NCBI GenBank assembly: GCA_021730835.1
Contig: JAKFYP010000136.1
Location: forward strand, 1 to 14,275
Reading direction: 5' to 3'
Source of the DNA: Alphaproteobacteria bacterium
Lineage (GTDB): Bacteria; Pseudomonadota; Alphaproteobacteria; Rickettsiales; UBA998
DNA: 14,275 bases
The notes beneath the pieces were generated by a model. The model was not told the origin of the DNA. It did no database searches and worked only from the letters and a program-made list of their open reading frames with translations. The translations under genes were made by a program, and so were the position numbers. Of the stretch, positions 8,001 through 13,061 are shown one piece after another (position 1 is the stretch's first letter; each line of letters begins with the position of its first letter).

Positions 8001-8561
8001 TTCGGCCTGAGCGATGGCGGTCTGATCGACCGGATCCCATAGCATCGGCTGGAGCTGGCGGTAGACATGGCCCTTGCGGTATAAATCGAGGAAAGAAAGC
8101 TGGGAGATGCGACGGGATTCTTCGGAAATCGTATGGTATTCCTGCCGCCAGTCCACGCTCAGCGCCGTGGAGATAAACAACCGCCTGAATTCCACCCGCG
8201 CTTCCTCGGCCACGCTCTCGCACAGTGCGATGAATTCCTCACGGCTCATGTCGGTGGCGCGGACTTTTTTCACTTTCTCAACCAGCCGCTCGGTCGGCAG
8301 GCCGTTATCGTCGAAGCCCATCGGGTAGAACACTGTCTTGCCGCGCATGCGCTGGTAGCGGGCGATGAAATCCGCCTGCGTATAGGAGAAGATATGCCCC
8401 ATATGCAGCGTGCCGGAGACAGTCGGCGGCGGGGTGTCGATGACGTAAGTGTTTTCGCGGGGCTGGGAGTCGTCCCAATGATAGACGCCGTGCTCCAGCC
8501 AATGCTGCTGCCAGTACTGCTCGCGTGCCTTGTGATCGTAGGTATTGGGTAATTCAACCAT
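5040..8561 (-). CDS. valS: Valyl-tRNA synthetase, rickettsial/archaeal type, with multiple in-frame insertions
   Basis: It charges tRNA-Val with valine and hydrolyses mis-charged Thr-tRNA-Val in its CP1 editing domain. Numbering here is from the ATG at 8561. The HIGH motif is HMGH (53-56) and the KMSKS loop is KMSKSKG (850-856). The editing domain has the TTRPEL motif (424-429), and the class I anticodon-binding helices follow. The start at 8561 is preferred to the ATG at 8603. It has AAGG five bases upstream, and its first residues (MVELPNTY...) align with the rickettsial N-terminus as I remember it. At 1173 residues it is about 350 longer than that family. The excess is accounted for by a repeat-plus-DUF559 block in the editing domain, two heptamer-repeat peptides, a 31-codon palindromic pair and an AT-rich segment. 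All are in frame, and the conserved backbone resumes after each, so the gene is probably functional. It is convergent with the glycosyltransferase. Confidence 0.93.
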   Translation of the reverse strand: MVELPNTYDHKAREQYWQQHWLEHGVYHWDDSQPRENTYVIDTPPPTVSGTLHMGHIFSYTQADFIARYQRMRGKTVFYPMGFDDNGLPTERLVEKVKKVRATDMSREEFIALCESVAEEARVEFRRLFISTALSVDWRQEYHTISEESRRISQLSFLDLYRKGHVYRQLQPMLWDPVDQTAIAQAEIEDKELASSMNEIRFLVEEKPSPLGRGLGEGTTEKPSPSGRGLGEGTTDKPSPSGRGLGEGTTEKPSLSGRGLGEGTTEKPSLSGRGLGEGTTEKPSPFGRGLGEGYQYNPQHLLEFAKDLRKNSTDAEHILWSILRNRQLYGLKFRRQHPIDPYIVDFFSHEAGIIIEIDGGQHNEDANRHKDEQRTRFLEEKGYTVLRFWNNEIFKNLEGVIETVLNALTPTLSQREREFITIATTRPELIPACVAIFYHPDDERYRHLEGKYAITPLFGVRVPILTDDTVEPDKGTGIMMCCTFGDEADIAKWRKHNLPMRVVLNKYGKVDFAQDSGIRDQDSDAIPESRILNPESSLQGLKATAARAKILEMLKGSGDLLESKPITHAVKCAERSGAPLEILPTYQWFVRVLDKKDELKAKAAACDWHPVWMKIRMDQWIDGLAWDWCISRQRYFGVPFPVWYGQKVKLVESPGNLNIYEEGPEEIFTASPNQLPVNPLDSTTLPEGFEKVDIRGVRSMHVVSHFDNRGGAYTESVCYAKNARDEYYFFRPELDVMDTWATSSISPQLSSRGISRSPHPNPLPKGEGMQDKPLPLGEVGERSETGEGNPFLPDPQRHAKLFPADLRPQAHEIIRTWAFYTIVKAHLHENTIPWKNLMISGWCLASDKTKMSKSKGNVITPVELIQEKGTDSVRYWASTSKLGTDTAFSEDLLKIGRKLVTKLWNASKFAAMQFGQMEGTPTTAAEDVQNGIITEALDIWVLGKLNLAIKKSTGHFDNYEYSDARAAVEDFFWNDFCDNYLELVKARAYGNEDSGIRDQGSETLNPDSRPLNPGQQSAIYAIYHCLNGVLKLFAPFVPHITEELYSHLFAAEFAEKGSIHTRGNWPDAAAYPHDAAAIEAGGHCLALLEAIRKAKSEKNVSLKYPLTNIRIASASPLDGAVWEALQRMGGDLLAAANGAALQWSDIATGDMPAVTENKAFSLALTFADTAEVA
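5524..5593. repeat. Heptamer-repeat palindrome inside valS (insert near anticodon domain)
   Basis: Ten 7-bp units lie in register: GGATTCA, GGGGGCG, GGAGTCG, GGATTCA, GGGTTTC, three TGATCCC, TGAATCC, TCATTCC. The first half is largely the reverse complement of the second, so the insert can fold into a hairpin. It encodes a peptide including DSGIRDQGSETLNPDSRPLN, between the conserved LVKARAYGNE and AIYAIYHCL backbone. A sister copy is at 6954-7020. Confidence 0.85.
6199..6291. repeat. 93-bp inverted pair of CCCTCACCC modules inside valS
   Basis: It starts with CCCTCACCC (6199-6207) and ends with its exact reverse complement GGGTGAGGG (6283-6291). Inside are two small hairpins: one around CCTCTCCCAGAGGGAGAGG, and one from CCCTCTCCC, TTT, GGGAGAGGG. 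The length of 93 bp equals 31 codons, so the frame is kept. It encodes the RSPHPNPLPKGEG and KPLPLGEVGERSETGEG peptides in minus-strand valS, between SPQLSS and the conserved LFPADLRPQAHE segment. Confidence 0.85.
6361..6625 (-). other. AT-rich segment within valS
   Basis: A hand count gives 95 G or C in 240 bases for 6361-6600, about 40 percent. A typical stretch of guaB (12001-12060) gives 42 of 60. The segment encodes the region after FPVWYGQ and before PELDVMDTWATSS. It has short recognisable synthetase pieces (QLPVNPL) and an unfamiliar stretch (residues about 694-729, including MHVVSHFDNRGGAYTES). It could be a transferred segment, an AT-rich insertion, or simply a relaxed loop. The boundaries are approximate. 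Confidence 0.6.
6954..7020. repeat. Heptamer-repeat palindrome inside valS (editing-domain side)
   Basis: Units are two GGATTCA, GGATTCG, GGATTCA and GGAATAG, a 4-base spacer, then TGAATCC, two TGATCCC and TGAATCC. The halves are inverted copies, so the 67 bp forms a long hairpin. In valS it encodes DSGIRDQDSDAIPESRILNP, inserted between YGKVDFAQ and the conserved GLKATAARAKI. Its peptide shares DSGIRDQ with the insert at 5524-5593, so the two came in with the same orientation and frame. Confidence 0.88.
7309..7342. repeat. Palindromic module on the 3' side (valS sense) of the DUF559 insert
   Basis: CCCTCTCCC, TCT, GGGAGAGGG (9-bp perfect stem) is followed by TTGGGGTGAGGG. It is the inverted counterpart of the modules at 7684-7940, and together they bracket the nuclease domain. 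In valS frame it encodes ALTPTLSQRERE, directly before the conserved FITIATTRPEL of the editing domain. Confidence 0.9.
7343..7683 (-). other. DUF559-type nuclease domain inserted in the ValRS editing domain
   Basis: About 110 residues carry the full DUF559 pattern: an N-terminal helix with KDLRKNSTDAEHILWSILRN, then LKFRRQHPIDPYIVDF, IIIEIDGGQH and GYTVLRFWNNEI, and a C-terminal helix. Predicted catalytic acids are Asp345, Glu356 and Asp358, with His362 (numbered from the 8561 start). This is the PD-(D/E)XK-like arrangement shared with very-short-patch-repair-type nucleases. No active-site residue is missing. There is no Met between the upstream repeat and the domain, so no separate start is visible and it would be made only as part of ValRS. 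It lies between the editing-domain strand NEIRFLVE and FITIATTRPEL. Whether it cuts DNA in this setting is unknown. Confidence 0.88.
7684..7940. repeat. Tandem array of about six 45-bp palindromic modules in valS
   Basis: Each unit is CCCTCACCCAACCCTCTCCC, a 3-5 base loop, GGGAGAGGGC, then a TTTTCTGTTGTG linker. Period is 45 bp (15 codons), so copy number can change without a frameshift. Units differ by single bases in the loop. In valS they encode six KPSPxGRGLGEGTTE-like peptides between NEIRFLVE and the DUF559 domain. In mRNA they would form consecutive 9-bp hairpins. Confidence 0.95.
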
Positions 8562-8566
8562 CGCTG

Positions 8567-8571
8567 CCTTG
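8567..8571 (-). promoter_or_regulatory. Ribosome binding site of valS
   Basis: The minus strand reads CAAGG, five bases before the ATG at 8561. It is the only purine-rich match near either candidate start and favours 8561 over 8603. Confidence 0.5.
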
Positions 8572-8608
8572 TTTAGCAAAGCGGGGGCCGGGATACAACT
8601 CAAATGCG

Positions 8609-8627
8609 GGGCAGGTTTATCCTGCCC
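8609..8627. repeat. Short hairpin in the dadA-valS gap
   Basis: GGGCAGG, TTTAT, CCTGCCC gives a perfect 7-bp stem with a 5-base loop, about 50 bp upstream of the valS start. No T-tract follows on either strand, so it is not a convincing terminator. It could sit in the valS leader if dadA and valS are co-transcribed. No gene is seen in 8562-8712. Confidence 0.5.
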
Positions 8628-8712
8628 TAACGGCTTCCCTGAGCCGACTTCCCCGATTCACAAATATGGGCGACTATATACATGGCAAACCCAACCCCAA
8701 GGGCAATTCAGT

Positions 8713-9978
8713 CTAGAAAATACTATATCTCCCAGGTTCCAACCCCCACGCGGGAATCTCAGTCGGTCGGCCTTCCATGATATCGGCCAGCAGGTGGGAA
8801 GACCCGGCGGATTGCGTCCATCCCAACGTGCCATGCCCTGTATGCAGGAATAAGTTAGGGTATTTCGTTGTGCCGACCAGCGGCGGGCCATCCGGCGTCT
8901 GCGGGCGTATACACCCCCATTTTCCTACCGTATCCATCGTGGCGGTCTTCTGTGAGGCCGGAAACATTTCGTGCATGCAGCGCAGAATGGGCAGGATGCG
9001 TTTTTCCTTCACCGAAGTGCTATACCCGGCGAATTCCGCCGTACCGGCAGCGCGGATTTTCTCCCCGAGGCGACTGAACACTACCTTGTTTTCATCATCG
9101 GTGATGCTAACGAACGGCGCACCTTCCCATGCCTTGGCAGTGACGCTGTAGCCTTTCATCGGATAGATCGGCACGCGCACCCCAATCGTTTTCGACAGCG
9201 GCACGCTCCAGCAGCCCATCGCCATAACGTAGGCATCAGCCTGCATCACTCCCGCCGTGGTGTGAATAGCCGTCATACTTCCGGCATCAGCCTCCAGCCG
9301 CTCAACGGCGACCCCAAAACGAAAACTGACCCCGAGATGTTGCTTACAATATTCCGCCAGCGCCTGCGTGAAGCTGAACAGATTGCCCGACTGATCGCCC
9401 GGCGCGTAGATGCCTCCCACGACCGGCTTGCCGATATTCGCCAGCGCCGGTTCGCGTGCGACGCACTCGGCAAAGCTGAGCACTTCCTCCTCCGCGCCCA
9501 GCGTTTCCTGAAAACGCGCCTGCCGCACCGCCGCGTCGAACTCTTTCTGATGGCTGAAAATATGCAGGATGCCCTTCTCAAGGAAATCGAACTCCACACC
9601 GGTATCGCGGCGGATCATCTCCATCTTGCCGCGGGAATACAAAGCAAGGCGTAGCATGGTGCGCGTATTGGCATCGGCGCGCTTTTGCGTGCAGTTTTGC
9701 AAAAATTGCAATCCCCATTTCCACATCGCCGCGTCAAGGCGCGGGCGGAATACCAGTGGTGCATCTTCTTTGAACATCCATTTGACGACCTTCGGCAACA
9801 CGCCCGGATGTGCCCACGGCTCGGCATGCGAATAGCTGAGTTGCCCGCCATTGGCAAAAGAGGTCTGGAGCGCGGGCGCGTCCTCGCGCTCAATGACTTC
9901 GACCGCGTGCCCGCGTGAAGCCAGAACGTATGCCACCGTGACACCGGCGATACCGGCTCCCATCACATAGATTTTCAT
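8713..9978 (-). CDS. dadA: D-amino-acid dehydrogenase (DadA-like FAD oxidoreductase)
   Basis: This FAD enzyme of the DAO family should oxidise D-amino acids, typically D-alanine, to 2-oxo acids and ammonia. Electrons would go to the respiratory chain at the inner face of the membrane. From the start at 9978 it is 421 residues, the usual DadA length. The Rossmann dinucleotide motif GAGIAG is at residues 7-12, with Glu30 at the end of the second strand for the ribose. The DadA-typical ANGGQLSYSHAEPWAHP region follows. Near the C-terminus are GCIRPQTPDGPPLVG and LFLHTGHGTLGWTQSAGS, which close the FAD site. An upstream Met at 10026 would add 16 residues before the Rossmann strand and is less likely. 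There is no racemase partner beside it. It is divergent from the sirtuin gene and upstream of valS. Other glycine/proline-type oxidoreductases are possible, but DadA fits best. Confidence 0.9.
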   Translation of the reverse strand: MKIYVMGAGIAGVTVAYVLASRGHAVEVIEREDAPALQTSFANGGQLSYSHAEPWAHPGVLPKVVKWMFKEDAPLVFRPRLDAAMWKWGLQFLQNCTQKRADANTRTMLRLALYSRGKMEMIRRDTGVEFDFLEKGILHIFSHQKEFDAAVRQARFQETLGAEEEVLSFAECVAREPALANIGKPVVGGIYAPGDQSGNLFSFTQALAEYCKQHLGVSFRFGVAVERLEADAGSMTAIHTTAGVMQADAYVMAMGCWSVPLSKTIGVRVPIYPMKGYSVTAKAWEGAPFVSITDDENKVVFSRLGEKIRAAGTAEFAGYSTSVKEKRILPILRCMHEMFPASQKTATMDTVGKWGCIRPQTPDGPPLVGTTKYPNLFLHTGHGTLGWTQSAGSSHLLADIMEGRPTEIPAWGLEPGRYSIF

Positions 9979-10004
9979 GAAAGGAATGTACGCCAAACCG
10001 GGTT

Positions 10005-10036
10005 TTGTGTTAAGTGGATTTTGCAAGCTTTATGAT
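10005..10036 (+). promoter_or_regulatory. Weak promoter candidate for the sirtuin gene
   Basis: In the 76-bp divergent gap there is TATGAT at 10031-10036, 18 bases before the sirtuin ATG. The only -35-like hexamer is TTGTGT at 10005-10010, with a poor 20-bp spacing. The -10 match is fair and the whole is weak. Confidence 0.2.
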
Positions 10037-10054
10037 TTCAAACGATAAGATACC

Positions 10055-10774
10055 ATGCGCAATACCGATACCATCGTGATTCTGACCGGTGCGGGCATCT
10101 CCGCCGAATCGGGACTCCAGACCTTCCGGGCCGAAGACGGGTTGTGGTGCGGCCATAAGGTTGAGGAAGTCGCCACGCCGGAGGGGTTTGCGCGCAATCC
10201 GCAAAAGGTGCAGCAATTCTACAACATGCGTCGCGCTCAGTTGCAGGATGTCTCCCCGAATGCCGCGCATCAGGCGATTGCCGGATTGGCCGGACGCTGG
10301 CGCGGCGAGATCGTGCTGATTACCCAGAACGTTGACGATTTGCATCAGCGGGCGATGGAGGGCGTCACCCCCAAAGGTAATTATGCCTGTTACCCCATGC
10401 ACGGGAGCTTAAAGCGCGTGCGCTGCACCGCCAGCGAGGAGGTATCGGAATGGGACAGTGACCTGAGTGCGGAGCATACCTGCCTCTGCTGCAACCTGAG
10501 GGGAACGTTGCGGCCGGATATTGTCTGGTTTGGGGAGATGCCCTATTTTCTGGAGGAAATCGGTGCGGCGCTCGACCGGGCGACTTTGTTTGTTTCCATC
10601 GGCACTTCCGGCAGCGTCTACCCGGCGGCGGGGTTCGTGCAACAACTGCGTCTGGAGAAGCGGGCGCATCTGGTTGAGCTTAATCTGGAGCCATCCGCCG
10701 GGTCGCAGTATTTCCACGAGCGCCATTACGGCAAGGCAACCGAAATCGTGCCGGTGTTTTTTGGAGGGATGTAG
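10055..10774 (+). CDS. cobB: NAD-dependent protein deacylase, sirtuin CobB class
   Basis: This 239-residue class III (SIRT5-like) sirtuin removes acetyl or succinyl groups from protein lysines in the cytoplasm, using NAD+. Motifs run in order: GAGISAESGLQTFR (12-25) for NAD, TQNVDDLH (90-97), catalytic His116 in the HGS motif, zinc ligands Cys124, Cys143, Cys145 and/or Cys146, then GTSGSVYPAAGF (183-194) and VELNLEP (207-213). Tyr56 and Arg59 in FYNMRR match the Tyr-x-x-Arg pair that binds succinyl groups in E. coli CobB. Desuccinylase activity is therefore likely as well as deacetylation. Length is normal for the short CobB form. It is divergent from dadA and stands alone; the element at 10791 begins 16 bp after its stop. 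Confidence 0.92.
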   Translation: MRNTDTIVILTGAGISAESGLQTFRAEDGLWCGHKVEEVATPEGFARNPQKVQQFYNMRRAQLQDVSPNAAHQAIAGLAGRWRGEIVLITQNVDDLHQRAMEGVTPKGNYACYPMHGSLKRVRCTASEEVSEWDSDLSAEHTCLCCNLRGTLRPDIVWFGEMPYFLEEIGAALDRATLFVSIGTSGSVYPAAGFVQQLRLEKRAHLVELNLEPSAGSQYFHERHYGKATEIVPVFFGGM

Positions 10775-10790
10775 AAATATCAGTGGGTAG

Positions 10791-10990
10791 AGACCATTGC
10801 ATAATCCCCCCTCCCGCTTGTGGGAGGGGGTTAGGGGGAGGGTGTCAAAATTCTATACAGCATGATGGTTATAATACCCCCCTCCCAATCTTCCCCCGCC
10901 AGCATCCCACTTGTGGGATGCTGGCCTTGTATAGACACAGCGCCCCGCGTGCGGGTGCTGTGAGCGGGAGGAGGAGCGATGCAATGGTCT
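10791..10990. mobile_element. 200-bp MITE-like element with 12-bp terminal inverted repeats
   Basis: AGACCATTGCAT at 10791-10802 and its exact complement ATGCAATGGTCT at 10979-10990 bound a non-coding region of hairpins. One is CCCCCTCCC/GGGAGGGGG (10807-10830) followed by GGTTAGGGGGAGGGTG. One is CCAGCATCCCA/TGGGATGCTGG with a 4-base loop (10899-10924). One is CACAGCGCCC/GGGTGCTGTG (10936-10962). No transposase gene and no convincing target-site duplication are seen. It could be a non-autonomous transposon or a composite intergenic palindromic repeat. Confidence 0.65.
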
Positions 10991-11107
10991 CCTATTGATG
11001 GTAGGAACGATGACGCCTTTAGGTTTGAGGTCGATTTCTTTGATTGCCTTGCGCAGATTCTCCCAGCCGCCCGATCCGGACGGGAAAAAGAGTGACAAAG
11101 CCAACAT
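10991..11107 (-). pseudogene. Possible gene fragment cut by the inverted-repeat element
   Basis: On the minus strand an ATG at 11107 opens 39 codons that read like protein (FFPSGSGGWENLRKAIKEI, then LKPKGVIVPTI). The frame runs into the inverted-repeat element at 10990 and loses protein character. An in-frame TAA lies just upstream of the ATG and no ribosome site is visible. It may be a remnant of a gene or of mobile cargo, or chance. I do not recognise the family. Confidence 0.25.
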
Positions 11108-11148
11108 TCTGATTTATGAGGAAGCGCCATAACCCAACGGTGGACGAT

Positions 11149-12618
11149 ATGGCTCCCAAGATACAGGAAACCCTCACCTTCGACGATGTGCTGCTCAAAC
11201 CGGCGGCATCCGATATTCTGCCCAACGAGGCGGATATCTCTGCCCGGCTGACGCGCAATATCCGCCTGCGTATTCCCCTGATGTCGGCGGCGATGGATAC
11301 GGTAACGGAAGCGCGGCTGGCGATTGCGATGGCCCAGCATGGCGGCATCGGAATTATCCATAAAAATATGGAAGTTGAGCGGCAGGCCGAGGAAGTCCGC
11401 CGGGTCAAGAAATACGAGGCCGGGATGGTCGTCAACCCGGTGACGATCGGCCCGGAGGCGACGCTGGCCGAAGCGCTGGCGCTCATGCAGCGCCATGAGA
11501 TTTCCGGTATTCCCGTGGTGGAGTCGCCGGTGGGCAGGCTGGTGGGGATTCTGACCAACCGCGACGTGCGGTTTGCCTCGGATATGTCTCAGAAAGTCCG
11601 TGAGTTAATGACGAAGGACAATCTGATTACGGCCCGCGAGGGAGTATCGCTCGGGGAAGCCAAGACCCATCTGCATCGCCACCGGATCGAGAAACTGCTG
11701 GTGGTGGACGACGCCTATCGCTGCATCGGGCTGATTACCGTCAAAGATATTGAAAAAGCGCAAAACTTCCCCGATGCCGCCAAGGATAATATGGGACGGT
11801 TGCGCGTCGGCGCGGCCACCGGCGTCGGCAAGGACGGCATCGCCCGGGCCGAGGCGCTGATTGCCGCCGGGGCGGATGTGGTGGTGGTGGATACGGCGCA
11901 CGGGCATTCCTCGGGGGTGATTCATGCGGTGCGGGAAGTCAGGGCGCTCAGGGGCGATGTGGAGATCATCGCGGGCAATATCGCCACGAAGGAGGCCGCC
12001 GAAGCCCTGATTGCGGCGGGTGCGGATGCGGTGAAAGTCGGCATCGGCCCCGGCTCCATCTGCACGACGCGCATCGTCGCGGGCGTCGGCGTGCCGCAAC
12101 TGACCGCTATCATGGATGTGGCCTCGGTATGCCGGGCGCACGGCGTGCCGCTGATTGCCGACGGCGGCATCAAATATTCCGGCGATCTTGCCAAGGCCAT
12201 CGTCGCCGGGGCGGATTGCGCCATGCTCGGCTCGCTATTCGCCGGAACCGAGGAAAGCCCGGGCGAAGTGATTCTTTATCAGGGCCGCACCTATAAATCT
12301 TACCGCGGCATGGGATCGGTCGGGGCGATGGCCCGCGGCTCGGCTGACCGGTATTTCCAGCAGGAAATCCGCGATACGCTCAAGCTTGTGCCCGAGGGTG
12401 TCGAGGGCCGCGTACCGTTTAAAGGCTCGATTGCCACGGTGATTCACCAACTGGTCGGGGGCCTCAAGGCGGCGATGGGCTATACGGGATGCCCGACATT
12501 GCGCGATATGCAGGAAAAAGCGGAGTTCGTACGCATCACCGGCGCGGGGCTGCGGGAAAGCCATATTCACGATATTACCTTAACCCGCGAAGCGCCTAAT
12601 TACCGGGTGAGTGAGTAG
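11149..12618 (+). CDS. guaB: Inosine-5'-monophosphate dehydrogenase
   Basis: It converts IMP to XMP with NAD+, the committed step of guanine nucleotide synthesis, as a cytosolic tetramer. From the ATG at 11149 it is 489 residues, the family norm. An earlier in-frame ATG at 11116 would add eleven non-conserved residues. The TIM barrel opens with TFDDVLLKPA and MSAAMDTVTE. The Bateman module with two CBS domains covers about 90-205 (GIPVV, GILTNRDVRF, LLVVDD, GLITVKDIEK). The barrel resumes with the loop GPGSICTTR carrying catalytic Cys305. The mobile flap includes YRGMGSVGAM and SADRYFQQ (Arg-Tyr pair). The usual bacterial partner guaA is not adjacent: a repeat element and a convergent ABC gene follow. 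A weak GGTGGA precedes the chosen start. Confidence 0.95.
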   Translation: MAPKIQETLTFDDVLLKPAASDILPNEADISARLTRNIRLRIPLMSAAMDTVTEARLAIAMAQHGGIGIIHKNMEVERQAEEVRRVKKYEAGMVVNPVTIGPEATLAEALALMQRHEISGIPVVESPVGRLVGILTNRDVRFASDMSQKVRELMTKDNLITAREGVSLGEAKTHLHRHRIEKLLVVDDAYRCIGLITVKDIEKAQNFPDAAKDNMGRLRVGAATGVGKDGIARAEALIAAGADVVVVDTAHGHSSGVIHAVREVRALRGDVEIIAGNIATKEAAEALIAAGADAVKVGIGPGSICTTRIVAGVGVPQLTAIMDVASVCRAHGVPLIADGGIKYSGDLAKAIVAGADCAMLGSLFAGTEESPGEVILYQGRTYKSYRGMGSVGAMARGSADRYFQQEIRDTLKLVPEGVEGRVPFKGSIATVIHQLVGGLKAAMGYTGCPTLRDMQEKAEFVRITGAGLRESHIHDITLTREAPNYRVSE

Positions 12619-12701
12619 GTTTTCTGATTACCCACAATTTACCGCTTGCGTCTTATCTGTGTGTATATCAGTAAAAACAGCGTGTTACCACTCCCCCCCT
12701 T

Positions 12702-12726
12702 GGAGCACCCGCCTGCGGGGTGCTCC
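12702..12726. repeat. Hairpin 1 of a two-hairpin module
   Basis: GGAGCACCC, GCCTGCG, GGGTGCTCC forms a 9-bp stem that can extend with one bulge. It is followed by TCTTGTG, a weak U-rich tail, so it might terminate guaB transcription. The same hairpin-linker-hairpin layout occurs at 10899-10962. Confidence 0.7.
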
Positions 12727-12737
12727 TCTTGTGTAAT

Positions 12738-12765
12738 GTACAGCACCCCGCATGCGGGTGCTGTA
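12738..12765. repeat. Hairpin 2 of a two-hairpin module
   Basis: GTACAGCACCC pairs with GGGTGCTGTAC around CCGCATGC. The right arm GCGGGTGCTGT is identical to that at 10951-10961 in the other inverted-repeat element, showing the two elements share parts. Confidence 0.75.
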
Positions 12766-12905
12766 CGGGGGAGTCGAAGAGCCGAGGATGTAATCCGAAG
12801 GCGATTCGGTGGGGGGAGGGAGAAGAGAGCTTTACTTGTTATCCCCCCCACGGCTCAGCTTCACCCGCCTACGCTTACGCTACAGCGGGATTCGCTTCGT
12901 CTGCT

Positions 12906-12939
12906 CCCCCTCAAGGGGGGGAGCGAAGTGTCGTGGGTA
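12906..12939. repeat. Direct repeat, copy 1, flanking the heptamer array
   Basis: A CCCCCTCAAGGGGGGG hairpin core is followed by AGCGAAGTGTCGTGGGTA. It matches 13012-13044 except for two substitutions and one G of the G-run. Its last bases GTGGGTA are also the start of the right terminal repeat of the composite element. Confidence 0.8.
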
Positions 12940-12956
12940 CAGATTCTTTTTTTAAA

Positions 12957-13012
12957 CCTAAAACCTAAAACCTAAAACCTAAAACCTAAAACCTATAACC
13001 TGTAACCTGCCC
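12957..13012. repeat. Heptamer array, C-rich strand up (eight units)
   Basis: Five CCTAAAA are followed by CCTATAA, CCTGTAA and a degenerate CCTGCCC that merges into the second direct repeat. It uses the same unit types as 308-447. Confidence 0.92.
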
Positions 13013-13044
13013 CCCCTCAAGGGGGGAGCGGAGTATCGTGGGTA
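13012..13044. repeat. Direct repeat, copy 2, flanking the heptamer array
   Basis: A CCCCCTCAAGGGGGG core is followed by AGCGGAGTATCGTGGGTA. It is the partner of 12906-12939 and overlaps the right terminal inverted repeat of the composite element. Confidence 0.8.
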
Positions 13045-13061
13045 ATCAGAAAAGGTTTTAT

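Larger units (their letters stand above)
12620..13053. mobile_element. 434-bp composite element with 16-bp terminal inverted repeats
   Basis: TTTTCTGATTACCCAC (12620-12635) and its exact complement (13038-13053) bound the whole gap between guaB and the ABC gene. The left end begins two bases after the guaB stop and the right end is eight bases from the ABC stop. The interior holds two strong hairpins, a GC-rich mosaic and a heptamer array between direct repeats. No credible coding sequence is seen. It may be a non-autonomous mobile element and may also terminate transcription from both convergent genes. Confidence 0.65.

Noticed and set aside
7611..8042. Open frames on the plus strand made of ALTQPSPRGRGL or PHPTLSQRERA repeats
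   Set aside because: They are readings of the 45-bp module in other frames. The minus-strand frame is the one continuous with ValRS.
8673..8700. Minus-strand TATAGT (8673-8678) with TTGGGG (8695-8700) as a valS promoter
   Set aside because: The spacing is acceptable at 16 bp, but the -35 hexamer is a poor match. The sequence alone cannot separate it from chance.
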